Origin: Pseudoneurospora amorphoporcata
Taxonomy: Eukaryota > Ascomycota > Sordariomycetes > Sordariales > Sordariaceae
Reading direction: 5' to 3'
NCBI GenBank assembly: GCA_033297205.1
Contig: MU859181.1
Location: 42,497 to 106,496 of the forward strand
DNA length: 64,000 bases
Shown: positions 1 to 11,112 of the stretch, piece by piece
How the letters are laid out: each line of letters opens with the position of its first letter
Numbering within the stretch: position 1 is the first letter of the stretch
The notes under the pieces: model-generated
Database searches by the model: none
What the model was told of the DNA's origin: nothing
What the model saw: only the letters and a program-made list of their open reading frames with translations
Translations under genes and position numbers: made by a program

Positions 1-1434
1 AACCACGATGTCGCTGCCGACCTCGACTCCACCAACGCCTTTGAAGGCCCCGAGAAGCTCCTTGAGGTCTGGTTTGCGCCCAGCGCCAAGGCCCTCCCTG
101 CTGGTGTTAAGGAGGGTGGCCTGAAGGCCGTCAACCCTGACTCCTGGACTCCCATGCTTGATTTGGTTCACTGCAAGGTCCTGTCCATCATTAACTCTGA
201 GAATGTGGACGCCTACCTCCTCTCCGAGTCAAGCATGTTTGTGTTCCCCCACAAGATTATTCTCAAGACATGTGGTACCACTACTCTGCTGCTCGGCCTG
301 GACTTGATGCTGCGCATTGCCGCCGCCGAGGCTGGATTTCCCTTCCACAACGTGGCTTCGTTGGAGGACCCCAAGGCTGCCGCTACTCCTCTGCGCGTCT
401 TCTACAGCCGCAAGAACTTCTTGTTCCCGCAGAGGCAGCGTGGCCCCCACAAGAGCTGGAGGGACGAGGTTACCTTTTTGAATAGCATGTTCGAGAACGG
501 CAGTGCCTACATGGTTGGCAAGATGAACGGTGACCATTGGTACCTCTACATCACATCCCCCAGCAGCTCTCTCACGCCTCCACGCACCCCTACTTCGAGC
601 CGTGGTGTCAGCCCCAGCCGTAGGTCCAAGATCCCTACTGGTATTGTGGCCCCCTTTGGAGGTGTTATCGAGGACAACGAGGACGAGACTTTGGAGATCC
701 TGATGACCGACTTGGATCCTGAGAACGCCAAGAAGTTCTACCTTGATGAAGCGGCCGCGATCGCCAAGGAGAAGCTCTTTGCCAAGTCTGAGGCGAACGG
801 AGATGCCTCCTTTGACGTCTTCAGCAGCTCCGGAGACTGCGATGCTGATGGCCAGGCTGTTCTTCCTGAGGCCCTTACTACTGAGGGTCACGCCCTGGGC
901 TCTGTCGTGTCGGAGGCATGCGGTCTTTCCGCCGTATATCCCACGTCCACCTATCCCGATGCTCGTGTCGATGCATACCAGTTCTCGCCTTGCGGCTTTT
1001 CCGCCAATGGCGTTGTGCCCGCTGTCGCCGGCGCCGACGGAACTGTTTCCAAGGCCGGTCACTACTTCACCGTTCACGTTACCCCTGAGCCTCAGTGCTC
1101 TTTTGCCTCCTTCGAAACCAATGTTCCCGCACGCCAGAATGGACGGCAGACAGCTGAAGTCATTGAGCAGGTTGTTAACATCTTCCGCCCTGGACGTTTC
1201 AGCGTGACTTTGTTCGAGGCTAAGGGCGCACTGGCTACCACACCCGGCGAGGATGCTGATGATACCCGTCGCAACTGGGGCGCTGCTGCCAAGCAGCGTA
1301 TGGAGCGCATCAACGGATACCGTCGTGTTGACCGTATTGTTCACGACTTCGAGGATTACGACCTCGTGTTCCGCTACTATGAGCGCGAAGACTGGGTTGG
1401 GGGTGGAGGAACCAGGATGGGCGAGGAGTTTTAG
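1..1434 (+). CDS. spe2: S-adenosylmethionine decarboxylase proenzyme, 5' end outside window
   Basis: The enzyme makes decarboxylated AdoMet, the aminopropyl donor for spermidine and spermine, in the cytosol. The reading frame is open from base 1 and continues through 477 residues to TAG at 1432-1434, so the start codon lies upstream. The motif YLLSESSMFV (bases 211-240) is the self-cleavage site of the family: cleavage before the Ser at 229-231 yields the pyruvoyl cofactor and separates the beta and alpha chains. Downstream, KTCGTTTLL (about 271-297) and the FxSRKNFLFP stretch (about 400-430) are also typical of eukaryotic AdoMetDC. A fungal-type insert rich in Ser/Thr/Pro (570-650) precedes the later conserved part. 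No intron is visible in the part present. Product identity is firm; the symbol follows yeast usage. Confidence 0.93.
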   Translation, partial: NHDVAADLDSTNAFEGPEKLLEVWFAPSAKALPAGVKEGGLKAVNPDSWTPMLDLVHCKVLSIINSENVDAYLLSESSMFVFPHKIILKTCGTTTLLLGLDLMLRIAAAEAGFPFHNVASLEDPKAAATPLRVFYSRKNFLFPQRQRGPHKSWRDEVTFLNSMFENGSAYMVGKMNGDHWYLYITSPSSSLTPPRTPTSSRGVSPSRRSKIPTGIVAPFGGVIEDNEDETLEILMTDLDPENAKKFYLDEAAAIAKEKLFAKSEANGDASFDVFSSSGDCDADGQAVLPEALTTEGHALGSVVSEACGLSAVYPTSTYPDARVDAYQFSPCGFSANGVVPAVAGADGTVSKAGHYFTVHVTPEPQCSFASFETNVPARQNGRQTAEVIEQVVNIFRPGRFSVTLFEAKGALATTPGEDADDTRRNWGAAAKQRMERINGYRRVDRIVHDFEDYDLVFRYYEREDWVGGGGTRMGEEF

Positions 1435-2192
1435 AGTGGTTCCAAGCACCTGGATAAATTGAATATCATGACCTTTTTCAGTTCTCGTCATTTTCGCATA
1501 CATTCCATTCACCATCACTAGCGATGTCGATATCCATCTTCTACCTGTTGCTTTGTATTTTCTGCGGCGAACAGTCCTAGTGCCCTACAAAGATGTTGCT
1601 TCCACTTTCCCTGATTGATCATGGCCATTCATCTGTTGTTCCTCCCATCACTGCAATTCACCTTCAATACTTAGTGTTATTCACGGCTTGTGTTGTTCTT
1701 GCCAATGGGTCGCATGGACATAGATGACTACCTGCTGTGTCATTGTCATGATGGCCTTGGCCGAGACCTATACCCAAAGTTCACATTCCAGTTCCTGATC
1801 CACGCCCCATCAGAGAATGTCTTTTCTCCAATCCGGAACGGGTGCCGCAACATCCATCAGCCACTGTCCAGCAGTATGGGAATCACGGAACACGCTGTCA
1901 CATCGCAGCGTGGTAGTCTTCCTGCCACAATTCTAGCGCAGGTATGTGAGTCCCAGCCTACACAACGCCAACATCTGCGTTGAGGCAACCACCTCAGCAA
2001 AAAACCAATTCTCCCTGATCAAGTCGAATGTTCGCTTGACCTTTGTACTCATCTCTCATTCTGGACAACAATAGAACGACCAACTTGGGAAGCTGTGGAC
2101 GACGCCAATAGGTATCGCTGGCGATATCAACGAGATCGTTTTGGGCTATTGTTCTTTCGGCTCCATGAAGGTTAGCTCGCAACGCATACGAT
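1435..2192. other. Intergenic, 3' region of spe2 and 5' region of the next gene
   Basis: Short open frames occur on both strands but none has a coding-like composition, domain or splice pattern. The stretch before 2193 probably holds the promoter and 5' leader of the four-TM gene. Nothing else is supported. Confidence 0.5.
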
Positions 2193-3787
2193 ATGGATCA
2201 ACAACCTACTACTTCCGACGCGGTGAGCAGTGTCGAAAAGCAGCGAATTCCAACACCACCACCACCAGAATCGCAATTTGGAGGATGGATGCCGACAGTT
2301 GCTCTTACGGGACTGGGTATCGCGTTTCTTGCATCAACATCAGGAATCATCGTGTCCATCCTTTACTTGGCGAAGAAGATTGCGGCAAATGATAACTCGA
2401 TGCTGGGCATCGCGCAGAGTTTCATGCTGTTCGCTGTAAGCTGCCCTTCCTTCCCCCTCTGCCACTCTGACATGGTCTCGTTTTGGTGCTAACACCATTC
2501 TAGTCTATCCTTTCTATGGCTTACATCGGTTACCACATTCGAGCCACTCGAGCTGGCAACACCCTCTACGGCATTTTGGATTCACAGGGCCGCAAGACCC
2601 TACACCCCGTTCATGCCCGGACCAGAATGCTGATAATATCTGCTACCTCTGTCTGGATGCTTACGATTATACTTCTCGCCGTTGGCATATACTTTGGCGG
2701 AGGTGGGAGCAAGACGGTACTCCTTAACATGGACCTCTTTGCTTCCATTATGGCCAGTCTCGCCCTTAGTATCGAATGCTATGTCGTCTTCAGGGTAGAC
2801 CCTCCCTTTCTTTTGCCGTGGTTATCACCATGGGATGCAAGGATCAGGCCGCGCGGGTTTGACTCCGAAGAGAATCCGACGTCTATCAAGATAGTACCGA
2901 TGGACAGATTTGCTCAGGGTTTCGACGCTTCTATCCTCGAGCGCAGGTCCTCACCTGCCAGAAGTGCCAGGCCTAAGAGCCCCACTCACGTATCCGCCGC
3001 TCACGTATCTTTACCACCTAGCCCGACGCCTTCGAGACCCGGGGGACCAAGACCAATGATGCCAGCGAAATCGGATAGTATCCTGAGCGGCTCAACTCTT
3101 CATGATGGTCAGAGTGTTCATGGAGTATCCGGATCAGGCTATACTCTCCCCAAGCCGCCATCAGCAACTTATCGGAACACCGAACCGCAACGTATAGGGC
3201 CAGAGGCTCCTGTGCTTCAGACCTCTGGTCACAACTACACCAATTCTGCTGAGATCTTCACCAATGTTCCATTGTCTCCCAGTCCTTATCTCGCGCAGAG
3301 CCCACAGCCTTGGAGTCCGCAGCCGGTTGTGACACAAACATCACCGACAATGGCCAACTCGCAAGCACCGCACCCTCCGCCTGCTCCTAACATGACCTAC
3401 GCGGGAGCGCTACAGCAGCAGCAACAGCAACAACCAGGTCATTATTACCAACAACACCCGCAGCATCACCATCACTACCAACCCTACAGCCCCCAGCAGT
3501 ATCATTGTGGCCCACATCCACAGGATCAGCACGCACCGGCCCAACAGCCGGCTCATTGCCAACACCAATACCAGTATCCTCCGAGTCAGTCACCGACCCA
3601 ATGGGTGTATCCTCAGCAGCCAGCCGCCGTTTATGGAACGACAGGAACAGGAAATGTCTCGCCCATGTCAGCGACAACAGATTACCGGGATGCGAACAGT
3701 GAACCGGTGTCGCCGATAACCCGGCAAAATAGTGGGATGAGCGCGCAAGTGAGGAGTATGCCGGGGACATTCCGGGACGGGGGTTAA
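2193..3787 (+). CDS. Four-TM membrane protein with Q/H-rich cytosolic tail (unknown function)
   Basis: There are two exons, 2193-2435 and 2504-3787, giving about 508 residues. The 68-nt phase-0 intron has donor GTAAGC, branch site GCTAAC (2488-2493) and acceptor TAG at 2501-2503. Four hydrophobic segments are seen: about residues 33-57, 68-92 (spanning the splice junction), about 125-150, and about 155-180. The topology resembles small tetraspan membrane proteins of fungi, but I do not recognise a family. The remaining 300 residues are polar and Ser/Pro-rich, then Gln/His/Tyr-rich with CAG/CAA runs around 3411-3500; this part is probably disordered. The start at 2193 is the first ATG in frame with the spliced product. 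No partner is suggested by neighbours. Confidence 0.82.
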
Positions 3788-5044
3788 CGCGAGCGACGAA
3801 GATGGGAGAAAGATTAGCGAGGATGACTCGGCGCGACCGGTTCGCGTCGGGCACCTGGTGGGAAAAGGGAGCTTGAAAGGCATGGGTTAATGGGATTATG
3901 AACAGGGCATTGCATTTGCACGTGTGGTTATCTAAAGCCAGTACGGTGATGGAAGAAAGTAAGAAGGGATATAATCGAACCTGAAAACCGGGTAATGGGT
4001 TACATAGCTTCTATAAGAATACAATCAGCTGCGTATCATGTCGCAACGATGTTGTTCTCACCGGGGGCTGACTGAATGCCCCTGCTAACACATATGCTAT
4101 CAATTTCATAGTTGGGCTGTTAGTGCAATAAGATCGATGTGGAGACGTGAAGTCACCGTTCGTCCCGCCTCTCGCAGATCGGACGCGGTCTCGGCGGTGT
4201 TGTGATACACTTTCGAAACACCCAAGCAAACAACAAAAGAGATCGAATTAATTAGCGACTGCCAATTGAGTAATTGCCTGCTCGCCTTTACTCGCCGTCA
4301 AATTCATTGTTTGCAATGTGAGCTACAATAGTAGTAACCTAGTACTCTTGTTCCTTTCATACCACGTGACAGCGCGTCCCAACCTGGTGTGACGACGTCA
4401 ATTGACAGGCAACCGCCAGGCAGCAGTCGCGATTGTGGGACTCGCTTGACAACATACGGCGTACCTTCTATCTTATTGTTCGGAAGTGGAAAGTCGACGC
4501 GGTTGCTCTGGAGATCCCGTTCACTTCTTATATACCCGACTGTCTTTTTCTGCGTTCCTCCCAACCAGGTTCCCCTTCTCTCCTTTCTTTAACCATCGCA
4601 ACTTCTCATCTCCCTTTAACGTCCGCAAGCGCCACTCACTTCGCGCCTGACTACCTCTACATTCTACAACCTCGACCCAGCCTTTTTTACTTCGATAACC
4701 GTCGCCGAGAGGTCGCATCTTCTTTCTCCATATCCATCGCGCCTTCTACGCCCTCTCAAACACCACTCACTTTACACCTCGCCCCACCCCCGACCCGAGT
4801 TGCAACCGGCCACAAGCAGACCCTCCTTCTTTCTGCTCATCAATCACACCTTCTCATCTCAAACTCGACTCATTTCCAGTTTGCACCCCAGTACCTACGA
4901 CCTCAACCGCGTCGCCTTTTACCTCTCGGAAGCAGACTCCTCCTTCTTTCCCTTCAAACATCACGACTTCCCATCTCTCTCAAACGCTCGCAAGCGGCGT
5001 TGCTCACTACACCTCACTGCAACCTCGGCACAGTAGCCGCGCAA
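3788..5044. other. Intergenic and pyrimidine-rich leader of the F-box gene
   Basis: No gene is seen in 3788-4500. A TATA-like TTATATAC lies at 4528-4535. From about 4540 to 5040 the plus strand is strongly C/T-rich with few purines, typical of a fungal promoter/5' leader. The open frame through this stretch (from 4433) gives Ser/Thr/Pro/Leu-rich sequence with no domain, so I treat it as untranslated and place the start at 5045. Confidence 0.55.
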
Positions 5045-6834
5045 ATGGCAACAACAACACCAAATATGGATACACAAGCTCCATCATCACAGTCGTATCT
5101 GACGCGCATGCCCCAAGAAGTTCTGACAAGGATCACTTACTTCGTCAGAACACCCGATCTTTGCAACGCGCGCCTGACGTGCAAATCGTTGGAAAACGCC
5201 CTCTACTACTCGTTTGCGCACGAGTTCTTCCGCAAGAAGCAGTTCATGATCTACGGCCCCAGTCTCCAGGTCCTCGTTGACATATCAAAACACCCGAGCC
5301 TTTCCCACCATCTTAAGCATGTCATCATCGGAACCGACCAAATTATCCCCCCGAACAGAATCAGCGCTGCAACTGACGACCAAAAATCCCTGAACTGGCA
5401 CCTTGCATACGCTGACCAACAAACGCTGTTGGTATCCGGCCGGGCACGGGACATGCTCGTCGAAGCGTTCAAGAACCTGCGCCACCTCGAGACCGTTGAT
5501 CTTCGAGATTTCCATTCCTCCTCTCGAACCCGCGACGGCAACGCGACTTGGAGCAGTTATGGACATAACACTTTACTTGAAACCACCGGAGTAAAACCGT
5601 TCACTGGACAGCCGCGGGCTGGAGAGGAAGATTATCCGACACGCTTGTTTGCGCTCATCACCCACGCCTTGGCTGCTGCCAAAGCACGCCCACAAGGCAT
5701 CGAAGTGGTGATCAGAGAGAACTGGGCTGTCCGAGACCACGGCTTTCTGGTTCCCACTTATCTGGAGCCCGATCTTCTGCCGGTACTTGCGGATCTCAAG
5801 AAGCTGCACGTCGTGCTAGATATCAACAAGGTCACATATGGAGATGTCGACATTCAGTACCTCTTTTTCAAGAAGTTCCTGGCATTCACTCCAAATCTTA
5901 CCTGGCTTAGAATCAACTTCAGGAGATCTACTTCATACCACGGAGAGGAAGAGGCTTTGCTTAAGTGGCTGGCCAGTTCCCTTCGTCCTGGCACATGGTC
6001 TTCTCCTGGCCTAATCAACGCTGATCCTTCCCGCTTCCCACCACCCGTCGAGCTCCACCACCTGGAACAGCTAGACATCGGACAACTCAGCGTTTCGGCA
6101 AACACGCTTACTCGCCTATTTCGCAAGTTCTCGCCCACCTTGAAAGTGATTAGCCTGCGCAGGGTCAAACTCCAGCATAACTCTGACCAACACTCATTCG
6201 ACATGGGTGACGATGAACAGAACCCATGGATCAAACTCTTGCGTAGCCTCAAGAAGGAGTCATTTCCACATCTTCGAGAATTGAGTCTGAGTTTATTGGA
6301 CGCTGTGGTCAGATCTAATACTTCCGGGGCTACACTCCACTACCCGGTGGTGGGTTTTGTCAATCCAGACCAGGCCGAGAAGCAGAACGGCATTTCAGCA
6401 ACAGGGCATCAAGACCTTGAGGAGATGGTCAAAATCATAAAGGATAGGACCTACACCGGCCTGAAGCTAGAAGCATTTCTCAGCAACCCTACCGCAGACA
6501 TAGCTACGCCTAGCAAACACATCACAGGCGTTCCGAGTATGCACCACCTTCCTTTCTATCAATCTCATCACCTTCATCACCTTCATCACCCTCATCACCT
6601 TCATCACCCTCCGGACCCTCATCACCATCAGTACTACGTTTTCTATTAGTCCAGCCACATCAGCTTCGACAGTCCTTTCAAGTGGAAGTCAGTCACCCAC
6701 AACTTCGTTGCTCCTGCTAACGACACGTTTCAGCGCGTGGACATTCCTCGGACAACGAATCAGATTTCGATTCAGTGGACGATGACGAGGAGGAGTCGAA
6801 TGATGATGACGGCAGCGCAGCGGAGGACGAGTAG
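5045..6834 (+). CDS. F-box domain protein
   Basis: An N-terminal F-box (about residues 15-55, MPQEVLTRITYFV...LCNARLTCKSLENAL) suggests a substrate adaptor of an SCF ubiquitin ligase; the Leu-rich remainder would bind the target. The preferred model has exons 5045-6536 and 6734-6834 and a 197-nt intron (donor GTATGC, branch CTAAC at about 6717-6721, acceptor CAG at 6731-6733), phase 1, about 530 residues. It ends in an acidic Asp/Glu/Ser tail. Without splicing the frame runs to 6649 and ends in a His/Leu/Pro repeat tail. I favour splicing because of the excellent branch/acceptor and the in-frame acidic exon. ATG 5045 is chosen because upstream codons look untranslated. The substrate is unknown. 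Confidence 0.8.
6565..6629 (+). repeat. 9-bp microsatellite in the F-box gene
   Basis: Imperfect tandem copies of TCATCACCT/C lie inside the proposed last intron of the F-box gene. If the intron were retained they would encode a His-Leu/His-Pro repeat tail. Confidence 0.8.
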
Positions 6835-7549
6835 CGATTTCTGTTTCCAACCTCCAATGCCGGTCCACTGCCATCGACCTACGAGGGCAGTATGGACAGG
6901 GAAGGAGTGGTTATCGAGGAAAAGATAATATTGCTTTGAATGCTTGAAGGGACGCAGATGCCCAATATCTGCCAAGAAACTGTGTAGGTTGTAAGATGCA
7001 GGAACTGGTCAGGAACAACTGGCAGTTACTCGCACAAACCAATCTATCTTTCTTGCTAATTTCAAAAGAAAAGCTTTTCTGTTCTTCACGTGAAATGGAT
7101 TGGAACAAGCAGAGTACAAATGCAAGCGCATAACTGGTACCAGTTACCATAGTTCAGCTCGAATTGTCTAGATATCCTGTTCGTTCCCGGTTTTCCGGTG
7201 CAGCCACTAACAATCAAGGCCCAAGGCCGCGGTGCGTCGCCACTAACAGCTGTTAACAACGTCACTGCCCCTGTGACTGTCCCCGTCCCTGGAAGTTACC
7301 ACCACACGATGTGATCATCATCACAACCTTAATTCGACCACAAAAATCCACTGTTGCCCACTTTCAGGCTCCGGCTTCACCAGTGACTCTATTGACATAG
7401 CCACACAAAGAAATCGCCTTGGAGTCCTCCCGGTTCATTATTCGCCATTTATCAAAAGGCCAACGACGACTGTTTTATCTCTTACGTTCTCGAATCTGCA
7501 TGATACAACAACACGACAACAACGATTGCACTAACACCAACCGCCCACC
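6835..7549. other. Intergenic between the F-box and GH64-like genes
   Basis: 3' region of the F-box gene followed by the promoter and AC-rich leader of the next gene (ACAACAACACGACAAC just before ATG 7550). No gene or RNA is seen. Confidence 0.5.
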
Positions 7550-9055
7550 ATGCCGACCTCACTAACAATACACCTCGTCAACACCTCGCCAAGCCCGCAC
7601 ATTCCTATCCATGCCTACATCACCGGCCTGGCCATCCCCTCAATGGCCCGTGTCTTCATCCAATCCGATGGTCGAACTTGCTTCTTCCCTCCTTCCCCTC
7701 CTCCGGGGAAAATCCTCCAACCTTTCCCCGTCGACTGCGCCATCCCGGTCCCTCCAGGCTCTCACCCGACCGTTGTCACCATTCCACGCATCGCCGGAGG
7801 GCGCATCTGGTTCTGCCAAGGCGACAAGAAGCTCAAGTTCATGCTCAACCCCGGCGGGCCCGGAGGTGGCGCAGCGCTGGTTGAGCCATCGGTCCTGAAC
7901 CCGAGCGATCCCAACCGTGATGTAGACTTTGCGTTCTGCGAGTTTACGCTAAACGACCACCAGCTTTTCGCCAACATCTCATATGTGGATTTTGTGCCCA
8001 GGTTGCCGATTGCTTTGACGCTGGTGGAGGCACGGACGAGGAAGTTGCAGCATGTGTCGGGCATGCGACCAGATGGGTTGGAACGGATTGCGCAGGGGTT
8101 GAGGGAGCAGGCGGCGAGGGACGGGTGGCCGTGGGATAAGTTGATAGTGCAGAAGCCGGGGATGGATAGGCCTTTGAGAGTGTTGGCGCCGACGCATGGG
8201 GATGCGGTCGGGGCGAGGTTTGATGGGTATTTTGAACCATTGGTGGATCGGGTTTGGGAGAGGTATTGTCACTTTGGGAAGCCTTGCCATGGGCATGGGA
8301 ATGGCAGTGCAGCCGGTCCCGATAAGCCTCCGGGGCCGCCGCCGGGACCAAGGCCGGGTGATCGACCCCCCGGCCCCCCTCCCGGACCCCGTCCCGGAGA
8401 TGGTCCGAATGGCGCTCCGCCTCGGTTCGGTTTACGGCATGTTCTGCAAAAGTTCCACGACCATTATAGTCACCACGGCCATAATGGCCACGCTACAGCA
8501 CCTCAACAACAGAACTATTACCCTGGGCAACAACAGCAGTATTACTACCCCGGTCAACCTCCTCCTCCTCCTCCTCCTCAACACCAATCCCAAACTCACC
8601 ACCTCCGCATCAACACCCAAGCCGGCCCCGGCATCCTAATAGGCCACATCCCCCACAAACCTTTCGACCCCCTCCTCATCGGCCCCGAACCTTTCACGCG
8701 CCCCACCACAGCCGACATCTTCGGGTGTAACTCGGGCCCCTTCACCACCGGCCCAAATGCCGTACGAAACGCCATCATCCCGCGCCTCGCCGCGGCCTTT
8801 CAGCGGAGTTCTATCATCGACTGCGAGGACCAGCCGTCCGATGTGGAAACCTTTTATAGGTGGCATGTGGATGGTAGGCCGACGAATCACTATGCTAGGG
8901 TTGTGCATGAGTGGAACGCGGATGGGAAGGGGTATGCTTTTGCTTATGATGACGTGCAAAGAGATGGGGGGAGGGATCAGAGTGGGAAGGTGGAAGGGGG
9001 GGAGGTGGAGGTTTGGGTTGTGGAGGTTGGGGGTGGGAATGTTTGGGTTGGTTAG
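7550..9055 (+). CDS. GH64-like (thaumatin-fold) beta-1,3-glucanase with low-complexity insert
   Basis: Single-exon, 501 residues. The first 240 residues match the pattern of glycoside hydrolase family 64, endo-acting laminaripentaose-producing beta-1,3-glucanases: YITGL near the start, GGRIWF (about 83-88), ALVEPSVLNPSDPN (about 109-122), CEFTLND and ISYVDF. Glu131 and Asp147 are 16 residues apart, the spacing of the known catalytic Glu/Asp pair. The C-terminal third (ADIFGCNSGPF, AIIPRLAAAF, NHYARVVHE, GYAFAYDDV, GGRDQSG) is also GH64-like. Between them, residues about 245-345 are a Gly/Pro/His/Gln/Tyr-rich segment, longer than the usual linker. No N-terminal signal peptide is evident, unlike secreted relatives; it may act in the cytoplasm, use another route, or lack an upstream exon. 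Conserved catalytic residues suggest activity is possible. Confidence 0.85.
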   Translation: MPTSLTIHLVNTSPSPHIPIHAYITGLAIPSMARVFIQSDGRTCFFPPSPPPGKILQPFPVDCAIPVPPGSHPTVVTIPRIAGGRIWFCQGDKKLKFMLNPGGPGGGAALVEPSVLNPSDPNRDVDFAFCEFTLNDHQLFANISYVDFVPRLPIALTLVEARTRKLQHVSGMRPDGLERIAQGLREQAARDGWPWDKLIVQKPGMDRPLRVLAPTHGDAVGARFDGYFEPLVDRVWERYCHFGKPCHGHGNGSAAGPDKPPGPPPGPRPGDRPPGPPPGPRPGDGPNGAPPRFGLRHVLQKFHDHYSHHGHNGHATAPQQQNYYPGQQQQYYYPGQPPPPPPPQHQSQTHHLRINTQAGPGILIGHIPHKPFDPLLIGPEPFTRPTTADIFGCNSGPFTTGPNAVRNAIIPRLAAAFQRSSIIDCEDQPSDVETFYRWHVDGRPTNHYARVVHEWNADGKGYAFAYDDVQRDGGRDQSGKVEGGEVEVWVVEVGGGNVWVG

Positions 9056-9331
9056 TAGGGGTAAGGGTGGACGGGATAGGGCCGTGAAGAGGATTCGGAA
9101 GGACGGTGGTGCGAATTTTGAGGTATGATGAACGGAGGAAGGAGGAATTCGAGGAATTGACAAGATGAGGCACACGTCGGGGCTTGATGGTTGGTGTATG
9201 GTTGGAACAGGAAAGTTACAGAAGGGAGAGGAGGGGAGGGCTAGGGTTAATTATGCGCCAAGAAATTCACTTGCTACAGCCCGTCCCCGCCAGCCGAGAG
9301 ACGGAAGAAACTTTCCATTTCCCATAAACAC

Positions 9332-9353
9332 AAAAAAAAAAAAAAAAAAAAAA
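9332..9353 (+). repeat. Poly(A) tract of 22
   Basis: A run of 22 A followed by GAAAGAAAGAAAG in the 3' region of the GH64-like gene (gap 9056-9442). No other feature is seen in that gap. Confidence 0.9.
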
Positions 9354-9442
9354 GAAAGAAAGAAAGCAAACAACTCATGTTATCTATCACCCATAATACA
9401 GAAAAAATGAAAACATCTTCAGCTTCACCAAGCTGATTTGAT

Positions 9443-9513
9443 GCCCACAGCCAGAATCGAACTGACGACCTCATCATTACTAGTGATGCGCTCTACCACT
9501 GAGCCATGCGGGC
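9443..9513 (-). tRNA. tRNA-Thr (anticodon AGU), intronless
   Basis: The reverse complement folds as a complete 71-nt cloverleaf: acceptor GCCCGCA/TGTGGGC, D stem GCTC/GAGC, anticodon stem CATCA/TGATG with loop CTAGTAA (anticodon AGT, read as IGU for Thr ACU/ACC), five-base variable region, T stem GTCAG/CTGGC with loop TTCGATT. CCA is not encoded. A T-run suited to Pol III termination (A6 on the plus strand at about 9403-9408) follows on the minus strand. Confidence 0.95.
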
Positions 9514-9995
9514 TTTGGATGTTATTTCTGGGATGGGAAATGTTTTTTTATCCCTCATTCCCCACCCACCTGGTCCGACGGAGTCACCACCAGACTACGC
9601 CAAGACAGGTATCCTGCACACCCCGGACAAGAGATGATGTGGAAACAAAGTGGTTCAAGATTCATGGTTGAGGGTTGAATATGGGGGAAATAGGGACTTT
9701 CAGATTGGCAACTCGACTAGTCTGGAAATGATGGGTTACAGATGAGGTGATGGAAAGATTTTGGTGTTCTGGATGCAGTGTCATGACGATGAAGCGCGCG
9801 ACCTGTTCGACATTCCAGTGTTAGAGGCAAAGTTAGGTCGCCCCTGATGATGCAGAGACAGACATTGAATAATGAACAGATGCATCATCACTAACTAACC
9901 TTTACCCCTCTCGTTAAGACTTCCATGAATCATTGTCATAAATCTCGCTCGATGCACTGCTTTCACCTTTCTCTTGATGTCGCCAGAGCGAAACT
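9514..9995. other. Intergenic, 5' side of tRNA-Thr and of the three-exon membrane gene
   Basis: No coding signal or RNA fold was recognised here. Confidence 0.45.
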
Positions 9996-11112
9996 ATGCC
10001 CAAAGCCTTGTTCATAAGAATCCTTTCCCCAACGACTTCCCACGCCATCGATCCTGTACTTCCCATTGACATATTAACAGCCAAAATGACCGACCTATTC
10101 GCCAACGACGACGACAACGACATCCATAACCACCTCCCCTTCCCCTCCCCGCGCCATGGCTGGGACGAAGAAGATCCCATAGCTACTTACTACCTCCGCG
10201 CACTCAACCGGGAGGTCCGGGCGCTGAAGAGTGATTACGATCTCGCCTGTTGTTGCCGTACATATATCAAGATGGCAGTGTTAAGTTTGAGGTTGTATCT
10301 TCCGGCGTGGGAGGCCCTGCTCAAGGATGTTTTGGGGGACTCGGATACAGAGGGTGAAGAACAAGGGGTTTATGTTTATGGTCTGGATGGATACAGGGAG
10401 GTTTTGGAGTTGATGGATATGCGTGCGTATTTTACCTTCTTTCTTACCCATTGATCTTTGGCAAGCCGACAGATGGGTGTTGAAGACTCTGACAGTTAAG
10501 CCTCTTGCTGATGACATCGTAACAGCCGAACAAGACATCCCACCAGATAGACAACACCCCGTTCCCACGACTTTCTGGACGGCCAGGACTTACCGCAGTT
10601 ACTCCCTGCTTCATCTCTCTCTCGCAGAGACGATGCTGCATTTGATGTGTCCCGGGTGGAGAGTAGCGAGGTTGGTGGTGGAGTGGGTGGTTGTCGGTCT
10701 CTTGTCGGTTGCTTCCCTACCCTTCATCTCTCTTTCCAACTTCCCAACCCTTCCGTAAGGTACCCTTCGTATTGCCGAAGAGCTGACACCATCTTTCAGA
10801 ATCATCATCGTCACAATTTTCGATCCCTCAACAGGAGATACCACCACCTTTAAAATAGCCTGGACAGCACTAATGGCTGTCCTCGGCGCGTTATGTTGGT
10901 CCGCGGTGTTTAGTACTGCCTGGCTCATTAGTGTGCAGCGGTGCAAGTACGAGGTTAGGAGGATTCGACACAGGGTGGAGTTGAATGCGGTGGTGAAGAG
11001 GGATGTAGAGGTTCTTGAGGGGTGGTGGGTTAAGAGTTGGTGGTTGATGAGTTGGTTGTCGGTTTGGCTTGATGAGTTGCTTGTGGGTGGTGGGAGAGGT
11101 GGAGGAGAGTGA
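9996..11112 (+). CDS. Three-exon membrane protein of unknown function
   Basis: Exons 9996-10422, 10526-10754 and 10800-11112 join in phase 1 and phase 2 to give 322 residues (292 if the in-frame ATG at 10086 is used; the Kozak-like context AAAATG there makes it attractive). Intron 1 is 103 nt (GTGCGT..ACAG). Intron 2 is 45 nt (GTAAGG, branch GCTGAC, TTTCAG). Exon 1 is acidic. Two strong hydrophobic segments follow: about residues 205-230 (VVEWVVVGLLSVASLPF) and, encoded by exon 3, ALMAVLGALCWSAVFSTAWL. A basic segment and a Trp-rich tail end the protein, with a Gly-rich C-terminus. I recognise no family. Three exons joining in frame support a real gene. Confidence 0.7.

Noticed and set aside
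229..1518. 429-codon open frame antisense to spe2
   Set aside because: Mirror of a GC3-rich coding gene; no domain, and the sense strand has clear catalytic motifs.
4433..5044. N-terminal extension of the F-box protein
   Set aside because: Open frame gives Ser/Pro/Leu-rich translation of a pyrimidine-rich leader; the F-box begins normally after ATG 5045.
8636..9175. Antisense frames over the end of the GH64-like gene
   Set aside because: Low-complexity Pro/His translation produced by reading the G-rich coding strand backwards.
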